From assembly GCF_003971195.1 (NCBI RefSeq), contig NZ_CP034593.1, forward strand, positions 186,001 to 250,000: DNA of 64,000 nucleotides, given 5' to 3'. The translations under genes were made by a program, and so were the position numbers. Under the pieces are notes generated by a model, which made no database searches, was not told the DNA's origin, and worked only from the letters and a program-made list of their open reading frames with translations. Below, one piece after another: positions 38,139 through 50,293 of the stretch. The stretch comes from Flaviflexus ciconiae (GTDB lineage Bacteria; Actinomycetota; Actinomycetes; Actinomycetales; Actinomycetaceae). Every line of letters begins with the position of its first letter. The stretch's first letter is position 1.

Positions 38139-38803
38139 GGATTCTCGGCCGCGCGGATGCCGCGGCTTTCGCGGCACTCGATGGCGACATTTTTGGTGTT
38201 GAGGCATGGCCGCCGGGAATCATCGAGGAGCAACTCGTCTACGACCGGATCGTTGCGGTTGGAATTGACGAGCGCGACCTGCTCGACAGTCACGTCCAAC
38301 AGGACGGCCGGCAGACAGAGGATGACGGCAGGCACGGCCATCATGACCGCAGGCGCGACCAGGTTGATGGTGGTGACGACCAGGTTGGTCGTCACGAAAA
38401 TCAGGTCGATGGTAGGCACGGCAAGCTAGACCGCATGGATAATGCTGATCGGGGAGCGTCCCGAAATGGTCAAGGAACCGGCAGGGCTGGAGACACGCCC
38501 CCGGGCAGGGGCCGGTTGGCCGCTGCCGGCATGCTCGGACTCGGGATCGAGGCTGAGCTGCTGACGATCTCTGTGCGGCCCGAACACCGCCGGAAAGGCC
38601 TGGCGTCACAGATCATTACCGAGCTCCTCCGGCTTGCCGATGGGGCGGAGGCCTGCTTCCTGGAGGTGCGAGCATCGGACAATGGTGCACGGTCACTGTA
38701 CGAAGGGCTGGGCTTCTACGAGGTTGGGCGCAGGCGCGGATACTACCGGGACGAGGACGCGGTCGTTATGCGAAAGGATTTTGGCAAGCTCGACATCTCG
38801 TAA
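38135..38803 (+). CDS. rimI: Ribosomal-protein-alanine N-acetyltransferase RimI with repeat-rich insertion
   Basis: A GNAT acetyltransferase placed, as usual, in the t6A cluster. The acetyl-CoA motif ISVRPEHRRKGLASQIITEL and the C-terminal FLEVRASDNGARSLYEGLGF and VGRRRGYYRDED are typical of RimI. The family is about 150 residues; this protein has 222. The excess is an insertion at about residues 50-125, rich in Asp, Gly, Arg, His and Gln, made of irregular repeats such as DQVDGGDDQVGRHENQVDGR. The opposite strand of the same DNA reads as a hydrophobic repeat. The frame is intact and motif positions are kept, so activity is likely preserved. Confidence 0.85.
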   Translation: MRILGRADAAAFAALDGDIFGVEAWPPGIIEEQLVYDRIVAVGIDERDLLDSHVQQDGRQTEDDGRHGHHDRRRDQVDGGDDQVGRHENQVDGRHGKLDRMDNADRGASRNGQGTGRAGDTPPGRGRLAAAGMLGLGIEAELLTISVRPEHRRKGLASQIITELLRLADGAEACFLEVRASDNGARSLYEGLGFYEVGRRRGYYRDEDAVVMRKDFGKLDIS

Positions 38804-38816
38804 AAGCTTGGTCACG

Positions 38817-38841
38817 TTAGGGAAACCTAAGTATGACTTAG
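38817..38841. promoter_or_regulatory. Overlapping palindromes upstream of sdhCAB, possible DtxR-like operator
   Basis: TTAGG-GAAA-CCTAA (38817-38830) overlaps CTAAG-TATGA-CTTAG (38827-38841). The half-sites match those of DtxR/IdeR boxes (TTAGG...CCTAA), but the spacing is shorter than the usual 9 bp. It lies 148 bp upstream of sdhC. Regulator identity is inference only. Confidence 0.35.
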
Positions 38842-38988
38842 ACATGTCACAAAAGTTCCATTTTGGTTACTTTTGTCGCCATTTGGTGCTCTTGGAGTGT
38901 TAGGTCGGAGTGCTTGCCTGTCTCGCCTTATGCCGAAATGGGCCTAATGTCGCGATCTTCGCGGGTGACCGGGGCTACGATGTGATGT

Positions 38989-39711
38989 ATGGCAACCTCA
39001 ACTCAGACAGTGCCAAAGAAGGTAGGAAAGCTGTCGACGTCTGTGGGTCTCAAGATCCAGATGGCGGTCACTGGCCTCTTCTTTGTGATATTTGTTCTTT
39101 TCCACATGTACGGCAACTTGAAAATGTTCAATGGACCGGAAGCGTACAACGGATATGCGCAGTTCCTGCGCGACGTTGGATATCCGATTGTTCCTCACGA
39201 GGGCGTGCTGTGGATCCTGCGCGTTCTCCTCCTCGTCTCGGTGATTCTTCACGCGCACGCGGCGATTGTGCTGTGGAGGCGTGGCAAGGTTGCCCGAGGA
39301 CCGAACGCATACAAGGTGAAGCGCGGTAAGAAGACCGTCCAAACCTACTCATCGAGGACGATGCGTTGGGGCGGAATCATCCTTCTGCTCTTCATCGTGT
39401 GGCACATCCTCCAGTTCACCACCCTGTCGATCTCCGTCGGTGCTGACGACTACTCGGCAATGACGCCATACGATCGTATGATCGCGGGATTCCAGCCCGA
39501 CGTGTGGTGGGGCTACGCAATCTACCTCGTTGCCATTGCCGCCCTGGCTATGCATATCCGCCACGGCGCATGGTCTGCCCTTCAGACGCTCGGCTGGTCC
39601 AACCGGTACCGCGAGCCGGTATTAAACGGCATCGCGATCCTTATTGCGGCCGTGATCTTCATTGGCTTCATGGCACCTCCGACGGCCATTCTGTTCGGCC
39701 TTATCTCGTGA
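38989..39711 (+). CDS. sdhC: Succinate dehydrogenase cytochrome b subunit
   Basis: The membrane anchor of complex II. The 240-residue protein has five membrane helices and histidines in the places expected for a two-haem (type B) cytochrome b: [35 protein letters not shown] and [18 protein letters not shown]. It is therefore the fused actinobacterial type, with no separate SdhD. TACGAT lies 7 nt before the ATG with no Shine-Dalgarno, so translation may be leaderless. sdhA follows after 14 nt. Confidence 0.93.
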   Translation: MATSTQTVPKKVGKLSTSVGLKIQMAVTGLFFVIFVLFHMYGNLKMFNGPEAYNGYAQFLRDVGYPIVPHEGVLWILRVLLLVSVILHAHAAIVLWRRGKVARGPNAYKVKRGKKTVQTYSSRTMRWGGIILLLFIVWHILQFTTLSISVGADDYSAMTPYDRMIAGFQPDVWWGYAIYLVAIAALAMHIRHGAWSALQTLGWSNRYREPVLNGIAILIAAVIFIGFMAPPTAILFGLIS

Positions 39712-39725
39712 TTGGAAACAGTGAC

Positions 39726-42421
<2,696 letters not shown>

Positions 42422-42480
42422 CCTCATCGACAATTAACTCCCTCACGGACAGTGACGGACCGGACTGTTAGATCAGCCAA

Positions 42481-42516
42481 GGAAAGCGGCGGCCCCCTAG
42501 GTCGCCGCTTTCCTTT
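42481..42516 (+). terminator. Intrinsic terminator after sdhB
   Basis: An 11-bp perfect stem GGAAAGCGGCG/CGCCGCTTTCC (42481-42491, 42503-42513) with TTT downstream, 59 bases after the sdhB stop and just upstream of tsaD. Confidence 0.85.
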
Positions 42517-42520
42517 GCAC

Positions 42521-42526
42521 TAGAAT
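42521..42526 (+). promoter_or_regulatory. -10 element of tsaD, leaderless type
   Basis: TAGAAT immediately follows the sdhB terminator and lies 8 nt before the tsaD GTG, which has no Shine-Dalgarno. Transcription starting about 7 nt downstream would begin at or next to the start codon. Confidence 0.5.
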
Positions 42527-42534
42527 GATTCATC

Positions 42535-43578
42535 GTGGCTGAACCCCTGATTCTTGGTATTGAGACCTCCTGCGACGAAACCGGCATCGCCCTCGTGAGA
42601 GGGTACGACCTGCTTGCTGACGTGACGGCGTCGTCGATGGACGAGCATGCTCGCTACGGTGGCATCATCCCCGAGATTGCTTCCCGCGCACACCTTGAGT
42701 CCTTCGTGCCTACCCTCGACGCAACCCTTGAGAAGGCCGATGTGGACCTGTCCGAGGTTGATGCCATCGCGGTGACCGCAGGTCCGGGCCTCGTTGGCTC
42801 ACTCACCGTCGGTGTGTCTGCCGCCAAGGCACTCGCCTTGGCGTTAAATAAGCCGCTGTACGGCGTCAACCACATCATCGGCCACATTGCTGTCGATGAG
42901 CTCGTGAACGGCCCGATCCTCGAGAACTCCGTTGGCCTCGTCGTCTCCGGTGGACACTCCTCACTCCTCAAGATCGGGAACATCGCAACCGAAGTTGAAG
43001 AGCTTGGTGCCACGCTTGATGATGCCGCGGGGGAGGCCTTCGACAAGGTTGGCCGCCTCCTCGGCCTGCCCTACCCGGGTGGCCCCCACATCGACCGTCT
43101 CTCCAAAGAGGGTGATCGGACCGCGATCCGCTTCCCGCGTGGCCTTGTTGGCGGCCGCCACAAGGAAAAGCACCAGTACGACTTCTCTTTCTCCGGACTC
43201 AAAACCGCAGTGGCCCGCTACATCGAAGGTCTCGAAGAAGCCGGTACGGAACTGCCTGTCACCGATATTGCGGCAGGCTTCTCCGAATCCGTAGCTGACG
43301 TTCTTTCCTCAAAGGCAATTGCTGCCTGCGAGACCAAGGGAACTGACACCCTCATTATTGGCGGCGGCTTCTCAGCTAATTCCCGCTTGCGTGAGCTCAT
43401 CACCGAGCGCGCACAGAAAGCGGGAGTAACGGTGAGGATCCCCCCGATCCGCTACTGCACTGACAACGGTGCCATGATCGCAGCTCTCGGATCCGCCCTC
43501 GTCCGTGCCGGCGTCTCACCCTCGGGACTCGGCATCACGGTGGATACGGGGATGCCCATGGACGTCATTAGGGCCTGA
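42535..43578 (+). CDS. tsaD: tRNA N6-adenosine threonylcarbamoyltransferase TsaD
   Basis: TsaD is the catalytic subunit that transfers threonylcarbamoyl to A37 of ANN-decoding tRNAs. The 347-residue protein starts [19 protein letters not shown] and has the iron-binding histidines in [12 protein letters not shown] (the family usually has HLxGH). [32 protein letters not shown] and [13 protein letters not shown] are also present. It normally follows rimI directly; here sdhCAB and its terminator lie between, so tsaD has its own promoter. Confidence 0.96.
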   Translation: MAEPLILGIETSCDETGIALVRGYDLLADVTASSMDEHARYGGIIPEIASRAHLESFVPTLDATLEKADVDLSEVDAIAVTAGPGLVGSLTVGVSAAKALALALNKPLYGVNHIIGHIAVDELVNGPILENSVGLVVSGGHSSLLKIGNIATEVEELGATLDDAAGEAFDKVGRLLGLPYPGGPHIDRLSKEGDRTAIRFPRGLVGGRHKEKHQYDFSFSGLKTAVARYIEGLEEAGTELPVTDIAAGFSESVADVLSSKAIAACETKGTDTLIIGGGFSANSRLRELITERAQKAGVTVRIPPIRYCTDNGAMIAALGSALVRAGVSPSGLGITVDTGMPMDVIRA

Positions 43579-43681
43579 AACTGTCAACGCCGCACTGAGC
43601 GTTATTCGGCTTGACCGCAAATCAGAGAGAATCTCGGTGCACCCACCTCAGGGGATTTGATTAAGCGGCCTATGGTGATTT

Positions 43682-43721
43682 GCTGAACGGGCCCAACGCG
43701 AGCTGAATGGGCCCAAGGCGA
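43682..43721 (+). repeat. Two tandem 20-bp direct repeats
   Basis: GCTGAACGGGCCCAACGCGA (43682-43701) is followed at once by a copy differing at two bases (43702-43721). Each copy contains the GGGCCC palindrome. They lie in the 229-bp gap between the convergent tsaD and methyltransferase genes. Confidence 0.7.
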
Positions 43722-43807
43722 TGGGAAAATGACTAGGTGTTGATGGTACTGCTGGTGCTCCTTGCTTGAGCCATCTGTTTATTGCGGATGCCTTTAGAGA
43801 TCTTTGC

Positions 43808-44992
43808 CTAGGGTTGGATTCTGCTGACCAGTAGGGCATTTCTTGAACGAAGGAGCGGTGTCAGTATCAGCGTTGCCGACTCTGTGCCCTTGAGTTTCAA
43901 CCGCTTCCGCAGTGTCTCTGGAGAGATCTCGAGACCCCGCTTTTTGATCTCAACCGTGCCGATATGTCGGTTGGAGAGCTCCCGTGCCAGCTTCTTCTCC
44001 TGAAGGGGAAGGACGTCGATGACCTCGAATGCGGTGAGGAACGGGGAATCGATCCGAGAATTCCCGGTTAGATAGGCGATACCCGGGGCAACGGGAGCAA
44101 GGTTGAATTGTGTGCAGAGCTGAGCGATACCACCGGCCCTGATAACGGCGGGGTCGGGCTCGTAAATGAACGTGCCGAGCTCCTGCGGTTCCACCATTTC
44201 AGCTGGGGTAGTTGGATCGCCTTCGATTATTAGCTCGGCTTCCCCGAGGAGCACGGCACGCCGGCTGGGCTGACCAAGTCCGAGCCAGATGATGGCCTCG
44301 ATAAGGTCTCCGCCCGATGACAGCCATTCGACCGTCGCGTCATTCGGTAACTGACCGTAGTCAATCCCCGGGGCTACTTTGATGCCGGCGATACGGGTGC
44401 GGCGTGCAGCCTCAAGAACTCTCGATAGTGGCGGCCCCCATTCCTCCGGATTGTTGATACGACCCTTAGGGCCCCGCCGTGCCGGATCTGCCCAGAGAGC
44501 ATCCTCCGTAACATCGAGAAGACCATCGGCTAGCTCCACTGAAGCGTTTGGGAAAGCTACAAGGTTATATCGTGCAATTTGGGCTCGGTCTTCCTCGAGT
44601 TCGCGAGCATGAACGGTGAGTCCCGCCTGCGCGAAAGCGAGGGTGTCTGCCCCAATCCCACATCCGACTTCGCGGATCGATTGCACGCCCGCACTAAGGA
44701 ATTGTTCTGCATGATGCTTGGCAGCATCCGGCCTGCTGGCCTGCTCCAAGCCGTCGGAGGTGAACAGCATCGTGTGAGCGCGTTCGCCGAACTTTGATTC
44801 GGCCTTCTGACGCAGTCTCGCCTGTGTTAAAGCTTCAGAGACTACGTCTGGTTCAAAGCCATCGCCTCGGAGCTTCGTGCTGAGTGCAAAAACATCATCC
44901 TCCCGGTACTGCGGATGGGATTCCAGGAGAGACAGGACGCGACGATCTGTTGGGGAGGGCACGGCACCATCCTGCCAGAACGACGCGAGCAA
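43808..44992 (-). CDS. THUMP-like class I SAM-dependent methyltransferase
   Basis: A 394-residue protein of a family typical of actinobacteria. The Rossmann motif I is IREVGCGIGADTLAFAQAGL (about residues 106-125), followed by an acidic motif II (VHARELEEDRAQIARYN) and DALWADPARRGPKGRI, which resembles the DPPR-like catalytic motif of RNA methyltransferases. The C-terminal region with GTVEIKKRGLEISPETLRKR is the THUMP-like domain, suggesting an RNA substrate. The substrate is not known. Its gene is divergent from the DinB gene, 56 bp apart, and convergent with tsaD. Confidence 0.8.
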   Translation of the reverse strand: MLASFWQDGAVPSPTDRRVLSLLESHPQYREDDVFALSTKLRGDGFEPDVVSEALTQARLRQKAESKFGERAHTMLFTSDGLEQASRPDAAKHHAEQFLSAGVQSIREVGCGIGADTLAFAQAGLTVHARELEEDRAQIARYNLVAFPNASVELADGLLDVTEDALWADPARRGPKGRINNPEEWGPPLSRVLEAARRTRIAGIKVAPGIDYGQLPNDATVEWLSSGGDLIEAIIWLGLGQPSRRAVLLGEAELIIEGDPTTPAEMVEPQELGTFIYEPDPAVIRAGGIAQLCTQFNLAPVAPGIAYLTGNSRIDSPFLTAFEVIDVLPLQEKKLARELSNRHIGTVEIKKRGLEISPETLRKRLKLKGTESATLILTPLLRSRNALLVSRIQP

Positions 44993-45048
44993 GATTGACC
45001 GTGATTAAGTCTGGTCACGGGCAGTACCACCTGCGTATTGTGTCGACC

Positions 45049-45591
45049 ATGGTAAAGCGAGTTGACGACCAGGGCCGTATCGAACCGCCCGTGGGAGCAG
45101 GGGAGTGGGAAACGCTGTCGAGCTTCCTTGACTATTTTCGAGACACTCTCGAATGGAAAACCGATGGGCTGACAGATGATCAGCTGCGGCAGAACCTCGA
45201 GCCAAGTAGCATGACGCTCGGCGGAATGCTCAAACACATGGCGCTCGTGGAGAAAGAATGGTTCGGACAGTTCCTCTCCGGTGAACCCTACGGTGAGCCG
45301 TGGGAGAGCGCTGACTGGGGTGCTGACCCCGACTGGGACTGGAACAGCGCTACCGAAGACTCTGGAGGCGACCTGCGACGTTTGTGGAAAGAGTCTGTCG
45401 TTCAATCTCAGAGGCTTGCGCTCGCAGCCTACGAGAACGGCGGGCTTGACGGTGAAGCTACCAAGCAGCCCATGGAGGGCGAGGTGCTGAGGCTCCGATG
45501 GATCATGGTGCACATGATCGAGGAATACGCGAGGCATTGCGGACATGCGGATCTGATCCGGGAATCCATCGACGGTCAAACCGGAGATTAA
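45049..45591 (+). CDS. DinB-family protein (DUF664-like)
   Basis: A 180-residue four-helix-bundle protein of the DinB/YfiT superfamily. The metal-binding histidines are likely those in MLKHMALVEKEWF (about residue 62) and in VHMIEEYARHCGHADLIRES (about residues 155-172). Many relatives are thiol-dependent S-transferases using mycothiol or bacillithiol; this is possible here but not shown. ATG 45049 is chosen because TATTGT lies 7 nt upstream, an arrangement fitting a leaderless transcript, and because the family sequence starts there. Confidence 0.75.
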   Translation: MVKRVDDQGRIEPPVGAGEWETLSSFLDYFRDTLEWKTDGLTDDQLRQNLEPSSMTLGGMLKHMALVEKEWFGQFLSGEPYGEPWESADWGADPDWDWNSATEDSGGDLRRLWKESVVQSQRLALAAYENGGLDGEATKQPMEGEVLRLRWIMVHMIEEYARHCGHADLIRESIDGQTGD

Positions 45592-45795
45592 AGAAGGCAG
45601 TACGGGTTTCGTTTAGCTGATGCTCGAAACGTGAGGGTATTCGGGAACGTCATAGCGAATAGGTAAGGCCGGGCGTGAAGAAAAAGGGTGTTGCCCGAAC
45701 CCTCCAAACGGAAAGTGTCAGAGGAACTAAATTTGGCTGGACAGAATCGGTGATTCCGGTGAGTTGGTGCAGGTTGTCTCGCTTATCGCGAACAG
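45592..45795 (+). other. Intergenic region upstream of the groES regulatory region
   Basis: About 200 bp between the DinB gene and the CIRCE element. No gene, hairpin or repeat could be supported. Confidence 0.4.
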
Positions 45796-45836
45796 TTAGC
45801 ACTCGAGTTGACCGAGTGCCAATTTCTCTTTAATCT
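45796..45836 (+). promoter_or_regulatory. CIRCE operator overlapping the groES promoter
   Basis: TTAGCACTC-N9-GAGTGCCAA (45796-45822) matches the CIRCE consensus with one change in the right half. TTGACC (45808-45813), lying inside the CIRCE spacer, and TAATCT (45831-45836) form -35 and -10 boxes with exact 17-bp spacing. HrcA bound to CIRCE would therefore block RNA polymerase directly. The leader to the GTG at 45937 is about 95 nt. Confidence 0.9.
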
Positions 45837-45936
45837 AAATACCAGACGTGGTTAGCCACGCAGGCGTTTAGTTCGACCCCCGCGACGGCGGACGAGGCGT
45901 CATCATCTTCCGATTTTACGAAAAGGAGGGGTCCGC

Positions 45937-46233
45937 GTGTCGGTCTCCATTAAGCCTCTCGAGGATCGCATCGTCATCACCCAGCTAGAAGCTGAGACGA
46001 CGACTGCCTCGGGTCTCGTTATCCCTGATACAGCCACGGAAAAGCCGCAGGAAGGCAAGGTCGTAGCTGTTGGACCTGGCCGCGTTGACGACAAGGGAAC
46101 CCGTATCCCCGTCGACGTTGTAGTTGGCGACACCGTCATCTACTCGAAGTACGGCGGCACCGAGGTCAAGTACGGTGGCGATGAGTACCTCATCCTGTCC
46201 GCACGCGACGTTCTCGCAGTCGTCGAGAAGTAA
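45937..46233 (+). CDS. groES: Co-chaperonin GroES
   Basis: GroES caps the GroEL ring. The 98-residue protein contains [20 protein letters not shown], the mobile loop [20 protein letters not shown], and [24 protein letters not shown] start with AAAAGGAGGGG upstream. groEL does not follow: the gene is closed directly by a strong terminator, so the chaperonin genes are split in this genome. The CIRCE site indicates heat control through HrcA. Confidence 0.97.
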   Translation: MSVSIKPLEDRIVITQLEAETTTASGLVIPDTATEKPQEGKVVAVGPGRVDDKGTRIPVDVVVGDTVIYSKYGGTEVKYGGDEYLILSARDVLAVVEK

Positions 46234-46245
46234 CACCAAACAGTC

Positions 46246-46275
46246 AAAGGGGGCGGTCTTCGGACCGCCCCCTTT
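46246..46275 (+). terminator. Strong groES terminator with UUCG loop
   Basis: A perfect 13-bp stem (46246-46258 with 46263-46275) is capped by the extra-stable TTCG tetraloop, and its right arm ends in TTT. Confidence 0.92.
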
Positions 46276-46694
46276 GCGTGTGCGCACGGCATGGGCGTAT
46301 GTGGGTTACGGATCAAAATTAGTTGTCTGTCGGAGTGGGCCTATCTGTAACAGCATTCGGGTCGGTGCTATGAGTTCCGTGCTTGCGACGGACGCCCTGA
46401 CACCTACGCTGATACCCGGTTCCAGGTCGGCAGCGACAAGACTTGCGGTGGTGTGAGAATTAGAGTTGTGAATCCCGCCTATTGCATTTGACAAGAAAAG
46501 ATGCGGTAAATGGTAGTATTGGATGCTTTGAGATTTAGTTGAGTTCTGAATTTAAAGTAAGTGATAAACGTAAATTTAACAACAGCTTTATTAGATTATA
46601 GTCGTTACTATATTTGTGGATGTAGATAGAGTGCTGAACGTCTAATGAGATAAGAATTGTTTAACTGTTGATTAACTTGGTAGAGAATTCTCTG
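46276..46694. other. AT-rich intergenic island
   Basis: About 420 bp without a supported gene. From about 46490 to 46690 it is visibly AT-rich compared with everything around it (runs such as ATTTAAAGTAAG and TTATTAGATTATAG), ending at an ABC transporter gene remnant. Its composition suggests DNA acquired from outside or left over from a degraded element. Confidence 0.55.
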
Positions 46695-46820
46695 GTGAGC
46701 CTTAAAGTGCAGGTGGTGTTCGATGCGTTGAAGAACCATGCTGCGAACGGTGCCACGGTCATTATCGTCCCCCACTCGCTCCACCTGGCTGAAGCATGCG
46801 ACGAGAGGGTCCGGATATGA
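46695..46820 (+). pseudogene. Remnant of an ABC transporter ATP-binding protein
   Basis: A 41-residue open frame from a GTG at 46695: VFDALKNHAANGATVIIVPH, then SLHLAEACDERVRI. This matches the C-terminal part of MacB/LolD-type ATPases, after Walker B, including the H-loop region; the expected THS reads PHS. The Walker A, signature and Walker B parts are missing, replaced by the AT-rich island. Its TGA overlaps the permease ATG by 4 nt, the arrangement of an original ATPase-permease operon. Confidence 0.65.
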
Positions 46821-47912
46821 CAATGAAGGGGCCGAGAATCTGGGACCTCGTTAAAGAATCGACAACGATGGCGCTGATCCAGCGCACCGTCAGTCTTGTC
46901 GTCATGATCATCACCGCGATCATGATCATCACGGTCACGCTCACGACCGGACGAACGGCTGGAGCCGAAAGCGACGTCCTGTCGACAATCGATAAGGATC
47001 AGACCCGGACATTCATGATCACAACCCCGGCCAGTGCCAATGTCCATCCTGACGTTATTGACCGCATTGATCAGCTGACGGGTATCGAATGGGCAGCCGC
47101 CTTTGGACCGGTCGTTGATGTTCAGCCGTTTGACGGTGGACCACCGTATGGGTTGCGGCCCGCCTGGGGTGACATCATGACGGGTTTCAACGAACCAGAC
47201 TTCGCTTCCAAAGCCACGTCGACATGGATATCTGCCAGAGCCATAGAGGCCCTGCGATTGGATGGGCCGGCCGGTGGGCTAACAGCAGGGGAGTTGCTGA
47301 CTACGCCATTATTGGCACCCTCGCAGTGCCGGCGGCAGTCAGCTCCTACGAGCCCTGATCGTTGCCGCCCCAGCGCAGTCCGATGAACTCGTTACCTCAA
47401 TCGTTATCGCTGCTGACCAGCGGAACATGGTAAATCAAGTGTCGGAAAATGCTCTCTCGGTACTCGATGCTGATGACACTTCGGAGATCACGGTCAGCAC
47501 GAGCGAGTCTCTCGCCCAACTCAGGTTGATCCTCGAAGGAACATTTGGAGAGTGCCGTCGCCCGATGATTCTCATTGTTTTGGCCGTGACAGTCCTTATT
47601 GCCGCGACGATCCTGTCCCGTCTTATCGTGCTACGCCGTAAGGACTACGGGCGCCGACGCGCTCTCGGCGCGACGAGAGGGGCGATCATCTACCTTATCC
47701 TGTCCCAGCTCACCCAGCTGGCGGTAGTTGGCGTGGCCATTGGTCTACTTGCCTCAATGGGAATCATGAGAGCAAGCGAGACACCGATGCCCGACGGCAA
47801 CTTCCTGGTTGCGTTTTCCATACTTGCCATCATCACCGTCGAGATCGCAGGAGTCATCCCTGCCCTCATGGCAGCTTACCGTGATCCCCTCGAGGAACTC
47901 CGGGTCCCATAG
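46817..47912 (+). CDS. FtsX/MacB-type ABC transporter permease, two frameshifts
   Basis: A membrane protein of about 365 residues once two frames are joined. N-terminal helix: TVSLVVMIITAIMIITVTLT; a periplasmic-type domain follows (DVLSTIDKDQTRTFMITTPA); the C-terminal FtsX-like core has three helices: MILIVLAVTVLIAATILSRL, then LRRKDYGRRRALGATRGAII with the conserved RRALGA, and IITVEIAGVIPALMAAYRDP. One G added at 47288-47291 and one C at 47353-47355 join GVADYAIIGTLAVPAAVSSY and LIVAAPAQSDELVTS in a single frame. The partner ATPase next to it is only a remnant, so the transporter is orphaned or pairs with an ATPase elsewhere. Confidence 0.65.
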
Positions 47913-47960
47913 GGAAACAGCAGGCGTTGCCTGTGAGTCCACGTCAGCTGTTGTATACCA

Positions 47961-48055
47961 AGCAACCGCTGTAGCCACACCGGCCCGAGAGGCCTAGAGC
48001 AACCGCTGTAGTCACACCAGCCGCTGATGCCTAGAGCGACCGTTGCATTCACACC
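47961..48055 (+). repeat. Degenerate 38-bp tandem repeat
   Basis: Three copies of a core like GCAACCGCTGTAGCCACACC start at 47962, 47999 and 48036; GCCTAGAGC also recurs at 47992 and 48029. The third copy is the most diverged. It lies between the permease and WhiB genes, at their convergent ends. Confidence 0.65.
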
Positions 48056-48093
48056 TGATGGACAACTGATTGGTTGCGGTGCTCGTTCCGTTG

Positions 48094-48387
48094 CTAGGAG
48101 ACTCTCTTGACTCGCTCTGCTGCGATGATCGCGTGGCGTTCTTCTTCGCTCATGCCACCCCACACGCCGTAGGGCTCTTGGGTGTCGAGAGCGTGCTGCC
48201 TGCACATCTCCAATACCGGGCATTTCGCACAGACCTTCTTGGCGGCCTCGGCGCGGCGCCTGCGGGGGCCGCCGCGCTCACCCTCCGGGTGGAAGAAGTG
48301 ATTGGGGTCCATGGATCGGCATAGCCCGTCCAACTGCCACTCCCAATTGTCTGAAAGCGGTCCGGGGAGTCGGTGGATGTCAGCCAC
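48094..48387 (-). CDS. WhiB-family iron-sulfur transcriptional regulator (WhiB2/WhiD-like)
   Basis: A 97-residue Wbl protein. Four cluster ligands are present: Cys23 (DGLCRSMDPNHFF), Cys53 and Cys56 (KKVCAKCP), and Cys62 (LEMCRQHA), with the DNA-binding turn YGVWGGMSEEER at 76-87 and a basic end. Such proteins bind a 4Fe-4S cluster and region 4 of the main sigma factor. Its place next to guaB is that of whiD in Streptomyces and whmD/whiB2 in mycobacteria, so it may act in cell division or septation; this is inferred from synteny. I chose GTG 48387 rather than the upstream start, because the family begins there. It is divergent from guaB. Confidence 0.88.
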   Translation of the reverse strand: MADIHRLPGPLSDNWEWQLDGLCRSMDPNHFFHPEGERGGPRRRRAEAAKKVCAKCPVLEMCRQHALDTQEPYGVWGGMSEEERHAIIAAERVKRVS

Positions 48388-48408
48388 GGAGCTTTCACCC
48401 CTTCCTAG

Positions 48409-50133
<1,725 letters not shown>

Positions 50134-50183
50134 TTCCGGGATTGGAGAATCAACTAGTTTCAGTATTGGAAAATTCAGCTACT

Positions 50184-50251
50184 AGTCGTTCTCTGACCTA
50201 ACAGTCGTTCTCTGAGCTAACAGTCGTTCTCTGAGCTAACAGTCGTTCTCT
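50184..50251 (+). repeat. 19-bp tandem repeat, 3.5 copies
   Basis: AGTCGTTCTCTGASCTAAC occurs at 50184, 50203 and 50222 with one base variable, followed by a partial copy from 50241 to 50251. It starts 50 bp after guaB and ends 15 bp before its terminator, so it is transcribed in the 3' UTR. Confidence 0.85.
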
Positions 50252-50265
50252 AAGAACCTCGAGAG

Positions 50266-50293
50266 GGACCCACTCATTGCAGTGGGTCCTTTT
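50266..50293 (+). terminator. Intrinsic terminator after guaB
   Basis: GGACCCACT-CATTGC-AGTGGGTCC (50266-50289) followed by TTTT. Read leftward it has no comparable T-run. Confidence 0.88.

Noticed and set aside
38126..38419. Minus-strand ORF with hydrophobic repeats (MPTIDLIFVTTNLVV)
   Set aside because: It overlaps rimI antisense. It is kept only as an observation within the rimI insertion finding; no ribosome binding site or homology supports a gene.
38817..38841. Firm assignment of a DtxR/IdeR box
   Set aside because: Half-site spacing differs from the 19-bp consensus, so it is reported only as a possible operator.
46608..46823. 71-codon minus-strand ORF in the AT-rich region
   Set aside because: It lies antisense to the ABC ATPase remnant and has no recognisable sequence.
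50184..50251. CRISPR array or plasmid-type replication origin
   Set aside because: The repeats are directly adjacent with no spacers, and no cas or replication genes lie nearby.
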